Origin: Luidia sarsii
Taxonomy: Eukaryota; Echinodermata; Asteroidea; Paxillosida; Luidiidae
Direction of reading: 5' to 3'
NCBI GenBank assembly: GCA_949987565.1
Contig: OX465113.1
Location: forward strand, 4,736,547 to 4,800,546
DNA: 64,000 nucleotides
Program-made: the position numbers and the translations under genes
Shown: positions 31,901 through 41,543 of the stretch, one piece after another
How the letters are laid out: every line of letters starts with the position of its first letter
How positions within the stretch are numbered: the first letter of the stretch is position 1
The notes under the pieces: generated by a model
The model's database searches: none
What the model was told of the DNA's origin: nothing
Seen by the model: only the letters and a program-made list of their open reading frames with translations

Positions 31901-34900
31901 CAACTTTTTTCAATTCAAGTCAAACAAACAAAGGAAAAACTGACTGGGAACTTTTGAACAAATTGGAAAATTGAAAAATTTGAAGGTGAGGGGTGCCAAA
32001 TTGTCAACTATCTTTGCCTTTTATCTTCAATTATTTTTGTTTGAAAAAATGCATTTTTCGTTGATCAAATGCTTCTGACTGGTGGTTAATGGTTATTAAA
32101 ACTAAGATAACCCCAGCGATATCACTCCCATTTTCATTCAGTTGCAGACAATTAGAACAAGCTAATTATCAGCAATGAGCTAATTATTCCAACCTTTTGT
32201 TGGCATCGATGAAGTTGAGCTCCTTCACGGCATACTCTGCCGTTGGATCCAGCAGTACTCTCTCCATAACCATGGGGGACTGGGTGATGTTCTGAATCTG
32301 GGCTTCCAGGTAAACTTCGTCTGACTGACATGTGACCACAGCGATAAAAGCATGAGAGAGACACATCCAAATATCAAGAACAAATCCAATGACTGTTCTA
32401 TGAATGGTTCCTTTGTGTTCACTTCCTTCACTTTTCCCTTTTTTCTTTTCTGAAAGTCATACAATGTTGCCAACTGCTGACTGACTCTAACGGCCAAAAT
32501 GAAAATCTACAAAAAAAATAGAGGGCCTGACGTTTCGATCCTAGCAGGACCTTTCTGGACGGCAGAGAGCTGTCTGACTCCTGCTAATCTAAAAATCAGG
32601 GCATTTGTAAGAATTCATTTAATTACTACAAATTCTTTTGCTTTATTTCCTTCGTTTCTCTCTCTTTTCATTTCATTGTGGCCATTGGGCATAGAATCAA
32701 CTGGTCACCGGATAGTCAAATTATTTAAAATTGCGAAATAGCGAAGACAACTTGTCCAGCGGTGTAACCAACTAAACAAACCAGCCCTTAGATGGTGGCC
32801 TTCCCAAATGGAATTAAATTAAATTGAAACAAGTTTTTAGTTAATCAACTCTCATTCCCAGGGTGAGGGTGCCAGTCAGAAGCAAAGCAACAAAAAAGTC
32901 ATAAGTGCTTCAAAATCAATACAGAAATCCAACACTAATGGTAACACTGGATTGGTGTAAAGTTAACACTGAGGCATTTGGTGGGCGCACTTACTACATA
33001 GTCCTGCATAAGCACACACAAGTAGGGCAGTTGCCACGGCGACCAATGGACGGCACATGCAGAACAAGCGTACAATTAATAGCGAAAAAATGTGGTTAGT
33101 TGCTACAGTGACAAACTATGAGACCAACAACATCAACAAATAACAAATAACAACAACAAATAAACATTTACCCTAGTGCCATGTTTGCAAATGTAATTCC
33201 GTAAAACTGTCAAATTGTCTTTCAGTTTTTCGGAAATTGAAAGAAACATTGTGTTTGATCGAAGAAGGGTCACTTACAGTTGATACTCAGTCCTATAATA
33301 GTCCATTTTGGGGAGAAAAAGTACCGCCCAAATTTCTATTGCTTCACATCCTCGTGAAGGCAGGACATGATGCTGAATGTTCAGAATAGAATTTGAATAA
33401 ACATTGCTTCCATGAAGTGACAAATTATTTTCAAACATGACAACTGCATGAAAGCACGCCTCAATGAGAAAATGAGTATCACTTCATGTCGTGGGTATCA
33501 ACCTCATAGACTACTGTGTCACAATGACACATTCTTGCTACCCGCTTAAAAACGGGCAAGAATACATTCCAAAAAATGTTATCGACTTTCAATGTGCTAT
33601 TTCCCAAATGCATCCATTCTGCTGCTTGGGTGGATTTGTCATTTGGTGTAAATGCCAATGACAATATAGGCCTCATGCACATGAAATTATTAAATGTAGT
33701 GCACCCTCATTGACAGGACAAATGATATAGCCGCCGATTGGCCTGTCTCCAGAGGCAAACATGGTCATGAACAATTCATTCTTTTGTCAGCCTTCTTTCT
33801 CTCAGTTGACGAAGTAATATAGTGACAGCAATGCACGAGGTGACAAGCTTGTTCAGCCACACAAATATCACTTCTGCATCATGCAAAGGAAATCAACAAC
33901 TGCTTTAGGAAGCTGTGTTCACACCGGCATTTCCAAAGATAGTCCAAGGCAAGTTTTTCTCTCTGGGTTAAAAAAGAAGACCTTTTGATTTTAAAGCATT
34001 TCCACTTCAAGACTCCAGACCAAAAGTTTGTCTGACTAGAAAACCTATGGAGAAACGGAAAAGATGGAAAAAACGGGAGACGCTGGTTCGAATCCCGCCC
34101 GAGCAGCATGGAATTTTTTCATCAGGCATCGGGCAAAGCACTGAGTATTCAGTGTTTATCACGTCGAGCAGGGCAAAACCTCATCGAATTACATTCTCCT
34201 CGACGCAAATATCATGTGATATCTATGATGCAATGCAGTACCCGCCGCTATACAATATTCGAATCCACCAAACGACCTCGCCCATACTCGACCAGCTCGG
34301 TGGTCAAGTGGTTAAGACGTCTGCACTAGAATGCGGGAGTCGCGGGTGAAATTTTTCCATCAGGTATCGGGCAAAGCACTGAGTATTCAGTGTTCATCAC
34401 TTCAAGCAGGGCAAACCCTCATTGAATCATTGAAGATGGGGAGATGTTTGACACATTTTGAGTGGGATGCAAACACAGCTTTCAAAACATAAACAGGTGT
34501 GTGCAATGGAATCAACGCATCCAAACAGAAATAATTCATACTCCAAAGTAGGCATTGCGCATTGCAACGGCTTAACGATATGACTCTAGCAACAGGCTAC
34601 AGGGTTTGCGGATTAAGACAGAATCACATTGGTTAGAGGTAAATCAAGCAAGCCAAGCCATTCTGTCTACATCGTTCTTTTTGGTTTCTCGGGAGACAAT
34701 CCCCGAGTTGGTTAGTGCTCACAAGAAACGTGAAGAATGTCAGCAATACTACCTGCACCATGCGTCTTACTGCATTGTACTTTTATGAGGCAAGCGTGTT
34801 CGTGGTAATTAAAACATTTCAAATAAAAAAAGATGAGGTAACAAAAGTGTCAGATTTCTCAAAGGATAATGTCATGGAGGAAAAATCTTTGACAAATAAT

Positions 34901-37900
34901 CCGTTTGTATTTATCAATCCATTCCATTTGATAATTCATCCACTTTGATAATTCATCCTTTAATCCATTCCCTACCCCCTGCCCTTCCCTCTGACTTTAG
35001 ACTTCATTGAGCACCAAAAGCATTAATGCAATTAACGAGGCATGCTTAATAAGTTTAATTGCGTAGCATATTCATGGTTAATGGTGGCCTTCAAACTGAT
35101 TAGCTGAAAACCCAGTTGCAAGTTCTAGAACTAGAACAGTAAATGCTGGGTATAAAACAGCAAATTACAAATGAGACACCATTTTCGAGAGAGGTACCGG
35201 TAACATAAATGGTTTCACCACAAGCTTTCTAAATTGTGATTCCACCAGGCAAACAGGTCTTCAAATCTCATTGAACTGATCTCTGTACGGAATTTCTTTG
35301 ATCTTAACGAAAGGTCCAGCAATTCTTTATTTCTCCCAAATATCAAAATAAGAGGCAACAGAAAAGAAAAGTAATTGTCATAATGTCCACACACAATGAG
35401 CATGCGAGTAAACTCAAAACAGCTGAATATGCATGAGCTGCCCTGTGAATATGTGAATAATTGATTGGACAGCACTGAGAAGATTACCTCTGCATTGTAG
35501 AACTTTGTCTTGACATCAAGCGGCTTTAAGACCTGTTGGGTGAAGAAGAGGTTGGGAGACACACACTCGGGGTTGATTGAAGAATTGAAATCAAGAATTT
35601 TTAATCCAAGAAAATTCAACTGGACCTGGGATGGAGTTCACAAAGCCCGACAATCAAACATAACTCAACTTAAGCCCTCCATAAATCTTTGATAGGCTTG
35701 GGATTGCTACTACAAGTTACTACAAGGTTGCTGAAATTTACCATTAAAGTACCAGTACTTTTACCACCTGAGCTATCCAGCATTTAGGTGGCGGCCATCC
35801 AAAATAGTCAACTTTCCTTGCTGGGGTGGGGGGGCACCAGTCAGAAGCATTTAACCATTGAATGCCGTATATCTCTAGGGATCACAACCAGCATTTTCAT
35901 TCAGATGCAAACAACAATCAGTTGTAGACCTGGCTACAGTTGTAGTCCACACAAAAAGGATGCAGCTCATAAAAATATCATGAACAATTATTTTATGCAA
36001 ATCAATCCCACCTGACATTGAATATGCCAGGACCTGACATCTCAATCCTAGCAGAATGGCAAGTCCAGACACAGACAGCAATGGGGGAGATGGAATGAGA
36101 TATGGATGACAGAAAATGAACAAAACAGGAAACCAGGTAGACACAGAAACCAACATCCACTTTGTGGAGCATTATGCCAAAGGTATGAGGCACATGGAAC
36201 TCAGTAAGAATAACAAAAATGTTTAGCAATCTCGTCTGTCTTACCGGGAACTTGAAGAACTTTCTGAAGTACATGTTTTCCCCATTCTGTGTGGTATAGC
36301 TCACAGCACAAACCAAGCTGTAACAAGGAAACACAAACATCTCAACCTCCCAAACCATTTTGATTTCACCAGACTTGTATGACTCGTGACTCAGTCTTGG
36401 ACTCAGGTCTCATTTTCCACCAATCTGACTCGAACTAGAGTAATGATAACGCATTACTCAGACTAAGACTTGGACTGGAACTCAACTTATATGACCCGTG
36501 ACTCAATAACAAAAATAGCACATAACTTATCAAATTCGTCTTTGCAACACCAGTGCAAACAACAAGTGGCTTTTACAGACTCGTATTCAAGTAATCAGGG
36601 ATCATGGTTTATCAAGTGATTAAATATCAACAGTTGTCTTGAACATTTTATTTGATTTAGTATGTGAGCAGGCCTGTTACTACTAGTAAATGTGATTCAA
36701 GAAAAATGTAAAATTGGGAAATGTATTTCCAATACAGTATTAGGTTGGAGATGACGGGTGACTTGTGAGTCAACATTTGTGAATTGTGACTCACACATGA
36801 CCTGGATAACTCAATATCTAGACTCCATAAAGGTGACTTGGACTGGGGTTTTGGACCTAAATTATTGCTCCTGTGATCACTATTTGAACATCTGTGGGTT
36901 GAGGCTGGCAGATCTGTGGTTCAACTGTCTAGAGTGTGAGTTCGCGGAGATGGTAGCCTTACATGTGGGTGCCTAGCTCCTTGACTTCATGGTGGATGAC
37001 TTCATCGATGCACTGCGCTGGGGGCAGCTCAGGGTGGGGTGGAGTCTCGGACCCGGACAGGGTCAGTCTCTGGGAGCTGGTCTGCAGGTCTGTCTTGAGC
37101 TGAATGTCCTTGACCACTTGACCACTGTCATTGTGGACGCTGAGGTAGCTGGAGAAAGTCTCGCCGAGGTAGATGCTCCTGTCAGGGACATATCCCAGAT
37201 GTACGTATTTTGTTAAGCAAAGCACTGTGGCAATGATAAATCAAGAATGCGTGTTGCTTGCAGAGTAATTCAATGAGGGTTTGCCCTGCACGATGTACAT
37301 GTGTAATAAGCACTGCTTTGTCTGATGCCTGATGAAAACATTTCAGGGAGCTCGGGCCAGATTCTAACCCGCGACTCCTGCTTTCTAGTGCAGACATCTT
37401 AACCACTTGACCACCGAGCTGGTCAAAGTCATGTGGCAGATTGGAATAATGTATAGCGGCAGGTACCATGTTGCATGATTTTGGTATCTAGAGTCACCAT
37501 GAACAAATAATCTCTCTTCTTGAGATTGTGTGGTTCTGAGCAGAAGCAAGAGAATCAATGTTTCGGGAACAACATGTTCTGCCTGTCATGTCTATTGCAC
37601 GGTCAATTCAAACCTGAAAATGTGCATGATTGATATTCCTATCATTGCATTGCAAGTCAAAATTTCTCCATACAATACAACATCGATGTTCTTACCCGAA
37701 ATTCTGAGGCAGCATGAGTAAATCGCCGACCCCAAAGTGTTCAAATCCTTCAGGCAAGCCAAGACGGGGACATATGTCCTGAACAACTACACCACCTACG
37801 ATTGAGAAATAAAGGATAAATGTAATGAGTACGGAAATGTCTTTTTGTGACTTAGTTAGCCATTCAGAACAATCATCATTTTGGGTATAGTACTGTAATT

Positions 37901-39324
37901 GGTACGGTACATTTTAATCAAGATGGGGCTTTCCCTTTCAGGAGGGCATGATAAGATTATCACAAACCTGCAACATCTCTCGGCTCAAACGAAACTGGAG
38001 TGGAGTTGATGAAGGTGGACTTGGTTAACCGCATCACTGAAAAAAAATGACATGGATGACAAAACAAACATAAATTACTAAATTTGCTAACTGAACTACC
38101 CTGTTCCACATACATATAGTACTTAGTATAGTAGTACTAGTACTTAGTAGTAGTACTACTACTAAGTACTACTACTACAGTACTAGTACTACTACTACTA
38201 AAGTACAAGAGTACTAGTACTTAGTAGTAATACTAGTATCACTATCAGTAGTACTAGTAGTAGTAGTAGAGTAGTACACATGACTGCACAGTGACAGTGA
38301 CTCTAGAAATATCCTCCCAATTAGTATCCACACACCAGGCACTATACAAACCTTTTTGTTTTAAAATTAATTATCTTAAAAGTTAGTAGGCCTGACGTTT
38401 CGATCCTAGCAGGACCTTTCTCGAAGGCAGAGGAAGGTCCAGCTAGGATCGAAACGTCAGGCCCACTAACTTTTAAGATTTGCATTTTGGTAATGTAATT
38501 TTAGTCAGTAACTGAGTAAGTTAAGTTTGCAACATTTTTGTATATCACCTTAAAATTAATTAATTAATTTATTATTTGGTGTGTTTTTTTATATTTGTCT
38601 GGAAAAACAGTGGAAATTTACATCACTAGACACTAGGCCTAGCAATAGTACTACTACTTACTACTACTAGCATGTATTTTCACTATTTTATTTTTAATTT
38701 ATCTGCACTGCACACTGCCCGAGTTGTATTTGTATTTATTTGTAATACATACAGTAACTCATTAATAATGTAGTGTAACTTAGTCCGAGTAACTTGGACC
38801 CGACAAGTCACCCTTTTTTTATCGAATTTTGAAATTTTCTAAATTCGATAAAAAAAGGGTGACTTGTCGGGTCCAAGTTACTCGGACTAAGTCAGTGTAA
38901 CTGAAGTTGTCGCTGTACCAAGCCAAGGCAAGGCCCAAGGGCCAAGGCCAGCTTCCAAATTACGCTACGCTAAAGAAAGGAAATTCGTAATGCAAAATAT
39001 ATGTTGAACTTGAAGTTGAAGTGGACATAACTTAGTTCTTACTCAATCGTACCATGGACATAAATTTAAAATAATATCGCCATTTTATAGGCAAGTTACT
39101 CGGACTGGGTTAGTAAATAAATAACGCAGGCTAGGCCGGCGTGCCTTGGCTTGTTTTCTCGACTTTTCTCTCATAAACACACTTTAATTGTGAAGGTATC
39201 GGGTAGACCACGAATCCGTTTATTTGAAGCACATTTTGTTAAAAGCAAATGAGAATAAAATTTACGAAACTCGTAACCGACCTTTCAACGAGAGCAGATG
39301 CTCCTTCTCTCTGACCGCCTCCAT
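28903..39324 (-). CDS. TRAPPC13: Trafficking protein particle complex subunit 13
   Basis: Eleven exons join in phase (high to low): 39324-39282, 38036-37968, 37795-37696, 37178-36963, 36317-36245, 35532-35488, 32324-32194, 31525-31321, 30666-30566, 29357-29207, 29007-28903, giving 412 aa (human 417). TRAPPC13 (DUF974 family) is a metazoan subunit of TRAPP III, which activates Rab1 in ER-Golgi and autophagy traffic. Visible family blocks: EHLLSLKVMRLTKS; LPQNFG then [168 protein letters not shown]. The N-terminus [11 protein letters not shown] starts at the usual family position. The protein ends QLTGA, shorter than human. Introns hold a coding-like 93-bp array, SINEs and palindromes. Confidence 0.95.
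29402..29545. mobile_element. Fragment of TTCACACTGGA small TIR element
   Basis: Shares CCACCAACACCC, TTCACACTGGACCCATTTG and TTTCACACCGGCAATC with the element at 11091-11386. It is truncated and lies next to the 93-bp array. Confidence 0.5.
29625..30270 (+). repeat. 93-bp x 7 tandem repeat, open in one frame
   Basis: Seven near-identical 93-bp units (31 codons, [15 protein letters not shown]... then [14 protein letters not shown]) in TRAPPC13 intron 9, on the opposite strand to the gene. Because 93 is divisible by 3 and the unit has no stop in this frame, an ORF of 279 codons (29507-30346) runs through it. Units 1-3 carry TTTAATTTTCGG and units 4-7 TTTCAGTTTCGG; the GTTTAAAAG/GTTGAAAAG/GTTAAAAAG variants also group by neighbour, showing turnover along the array. 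No signal peptide or known domain is evident. I treat it as a minisatellite, not a gene. Confidence 0.9.
31687..31930 (-). mobile_element. tRNA-Lys-like SINE, best copy
   Basis: On the minus strand the tRNA-like part (31754-31687) has an A-box-like GATAGCTCAGATGGAAGAGC, a GTTAATC anticodon-loop region resembling tRNA-Lys, and a B-box GGTTCAAGTCC. Unusually, a conserved body of about 175 bp (CTTTGTGTGTTCCCC, GCTGTAGCCAGGTTTACAAC, TTGTTTGCATCTGAAT) precedes the tRNA-like part. It lies in TRAPPC13 intron 7. No aminoacyl stem can form, so it is not a tRNA gene. Confidence 0.7.
34079..34195 (+). mobile_element. tRNA-Ser-derived SINE, 3' part
   Basis: Begins at the T-arm/B-box (CTGGTTCGAATCCCGCCCGAG) and continues with the SINE tail (CATCAGGCATCGGGCAAAGC, CGAGCAGGGCAAAACCTCAT). 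The 5' half is missing. Confidence 0.7.
34295..34428 (+). mobile_element. tRNA-Ser-derived SINE, B-box-deleted copy
   Basis: Head GCTCGGTGGTCAAGTGGTTA, then AGACGTCTGCACTAGAATGC, resembles tRNA-Ser(AGA). The T-arm is deleted after GTCGCGGGT, then the tail AGGTATCGGGCAAAGCACTG...GCAAACCCTCATTGAAT follows. Together with 34079-34195 it reconstructs the whole family layout. Confidence 0.75.
35740..35968 (-). mobile_element. tRNA-Lys-like SINE, copy in TRAPPC13 intron 5
   Basis: Same order as 31687-31930: GAGCTATCCAGC (A-box complement), GGTGGCGGCCATCC, CACCAGTCAGAAGC, TTCATTCAGATGCAAACAAC, TTGTAGACCTGGC. The B-box half is lost. Confidence 0.7.
37266..37423 (-). mobile_element. tRNA-Ser(AGA)-derived SINE, full head
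   Basis: The tRNA-like part at 37419-37350 (minus) folds as a tRNA: acceptor GCTCGGT/GCCCGAGC, D-arm GGTCAAGTGGTTAAG, loop CTAGAAA placing AGA at the anticodon, T-arm GCGGGTTAGAATCTGGC. A conserved tail follows down to 37266 (CATCAGGCATC, GGGCAAACCCTCATTGAATT). Intact tRNA function is unlikely: the variable arm is short and the T-loop is altered. Confidence 0.8.
38112..38276. repeat. TAC/GTA microsatellite, self-complementary
   Basis: About 165 bp of TACTAGTACTTAGTAG-type trinucleotides in TRAPPC13 intron 1, able to form hairpins. Confidence 0.85.
38385..38560. repeat. Foldback 'GATCCTAGCAGGACCTT' family, best copy
   Basis: Arms GGCCTGACGTTTCGATCCTA/GCAGGACCTTTCTCGAAGGC and GAGGAAGGTCCAGCTAGGAT/CGAAACGTCAGGCCCACTAA are nearly perfect inverted repeats. 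A conserved flank follows (AGATTTGCATTTTGGTAATG ... TTTGCAACATTTTTGTATAT). Fuller or partial relatives occur near 8560, 16262, 18475, 21095, 25210, 32520, 39800, 43240, 45700, 47555, 48635, 50293 and 57795. I know no named family for it. Confidence 0.8.
38777..38893. repeat. 117-bp near-perfect palindrome
   Basis: ACTTAGTCCGAGTAACTTGG..., then GACCCGACAAGTCACCC and ATCGAATTT on one side, with the complement on the other, around a 9-15 bp centre. Arms are about 52 bp. A single arm is found again at about 47475-47535, so it is a mobile foldback. It lies in TRAPPC13 intron 1. Confidence 0.85.
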
Positions 39325-41543
39325 CTTGAATTTAAACTCGCTTCAGTCCACCGCTCTTTTGCGGAAAGGCAGGGGCCGCAGTTCAAGTGGACGTTGGATA
39401 TTCTGTCCGTGGTGTCCGGTCGATTCCCGGTCCAGTTTGATTTGCAAAATTTACTTCCAAGGAAAGATTATGACGCTGTATATCCCAAAACCTTGATTGC
39501 AAGTGAGCAGTACGGAGTCAGCGGTAATGCATGCACAAATTAATTTCAACGAAACCCACAACAGCCGTTTGCCAGTCTATTTTGTGCTTTGGAGCCACGC
39601 CCATTATTTCGTATGCATCACACATGTACAGTACATACATGTACAAGTACTTGAACATGTACAAGTACAAGTGCATGTACGCATGTACATGTACATGTAC
39701 ATGTACTTGTACTTGTACATGTACATGTACATGTAAGTGAACATGTTTCCTGGCAAGGATTATAATTTTGGAGATTTGTTTTCTCAAAAAATGGAAAGGA
39801 CCTGATTTTTCAATCCCAGCAAGACCTTTCTCAAAGCCTTGGGGAAAGTCTTCCCAGGATACAAATGCCAGAGCCTCTACTCTTTTTTGAATATTGGTAA
39901 TGAACTGTGAAGTCTGTGGGAATTTTTTTTGTTTTTTTTTCGTTTTCATTTCAAGTTATTTTGGGGGCACACCTAGAGGATTTGTTGCGTGGTTTTGTGA
40001 TGGACAAAAACATTATCCATATAGAGGGTGGCGTTCATCTGCTGCTATAATCATTATTACTGGCAGTTGGTGAGGCAAGTCACCCGATCAGGATGATCAA
40101 GTTCCAGGGGACAGGGCGCACCTGTCACATTACAGTCATTGATGACATGAACTCGAGTCTGAATTTCACCACAGAGGACAGAAATTTCAGTCTGCAATAC
40201 CTCACTTGCTGAGGCTCTCTGCAAATCAAAGGAAATTAACTCGAATGGCAATGCAAGGAAAACTAGTTTTTGGTTCAGTCAAACCATGGTTAAACGAAAC
40301 TTGTAATGAGTGTCCACAGTGTATGAGTAAGGTGACCCTTAATGGACAACATAAAAAAAAACAATCATGTCAAACACAGGAATCTCGATACTGTGAAATG
40401 GTGGGTAGTTTTATTTGAGTAAAGTATGCATCTTGCTACCTGAAAAAAACTTTCACAAATTCCAGGCCCAAATTTTGCATAAAGAGTGTGCAGATGTACA
40501 ATGATTCCTAACTGTATGCTCTCCATTTGAACTGTCGAACCCAACTATGTGAGAGATCGCTTTGTTCTGAAATCAAACAAGTTCAAATACACTGAAAAAC
40601 ATTAAAAGTTTAAAACAGAAAAAATACCTCATACTAACGAATTAGTAAATTAAAAAAATCCCAGAAAATCTAAGAACAAAGGACGCAGCCCGTCTGTACC
40701 TTTTTCAAACAACTGACACAAACATTTCTAAATGCCTGGTAACCATGGCAACCTCAAAGCCAAATTCCCTTTTCCCATTGCAGATGCAATGAAGAGATGT
40801 TCCTTTACTTCGCGGCATGGTTTGTTCAAAGGGTGACTACTCTCATGTCAATCTACACTCAAAATAGTTGCAATTGAGTGGAAGTGATTTGTGTACAAAT
40901 TGGATACAAAAAAAGGGGTTGGTTGGTATCTTGGGAGTACAACACAAAAATCAAATCACACGATGAGAAGGATTCTAACAGCATTTCGGCACAATAAAAA
41001 TCACCAATATGGACTTTTACTCCGCTGAAACACCTACAAATGCTTTAAACTGATAAGAGAAACTCATTCTGCATACAGCTTGGTAAAAGATAGATTTTAC
41101 AGGCTAACAAACAGGGTATTTCCTCTGCTTTACAAAACTTTCAAAATTCCACAATATGGACAGGCTGAGGTTGACTTTTAATACCCCACAAACACCAGAC
41201 AACCATAATATATATAATAATAAAAAAAATTGCTGTGAAAATACCCAATGGATGGAGTTTGCATGTCTCTGTTCTGTTCTTCATATCGTGGTCAACTTTC
41301 AAATGACAATACAGACGATATCATAGACTGAGAAGTCCACAAGAATCAGACAACTGTGAATTTACCGGTAGCTTTTCTTGATGAACGCATACGGAAACGT
41401 TTCACACTGTATTGCAGCATAGTATAAATAACTTTCCAAACTATGTAAATACTTGGGACAAATGTTACCCCTGCAAATCAACACCATTGAGTTTTTGTCA
41501 TTTTTTTTCTATTTTTTTTTTAATAATTATTCTTTGTTTGAGA
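39325..41543. other. Intergenic region TRAPPC13/calreticulin
   Basis: Both genes run on the minus strand, so this holds the calreticulin 3' UTR and the TRAPPC13 promoter. There is an ACATGTAC microsatellite at 39610-39736, foldback fragments at 39800-39870, and a minus-strand AATAAA at 40410-40415 that could serve calreticulin. A minus-strand ORF at 40057-40251 has no recognised domain. Confidence 0.5.
39610..39736. repeat. ACATGTAC/AAGTAC microsatellite
   Basis: About 125 bp of alternating TGTACA-type hexamers, self-complementary throughout. Short runs of the same motif recur across the window. Confidence 0.9.

Noticed and set aside
37350..37419. Functional tRNA-Ser gene
   Set aside because: A cloverleaf can be drawn, but the variable arm is too short, the T-loop is altered, and the same head with a SINE tail recurs; it is a SINE head.
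40057..40251. 64-codon minus-strand ORF with several Cys
   Set aside because: An acceptor-like site precedes it, but there is no donor or partner exon and no family match; probably calreticulin 3' flank.
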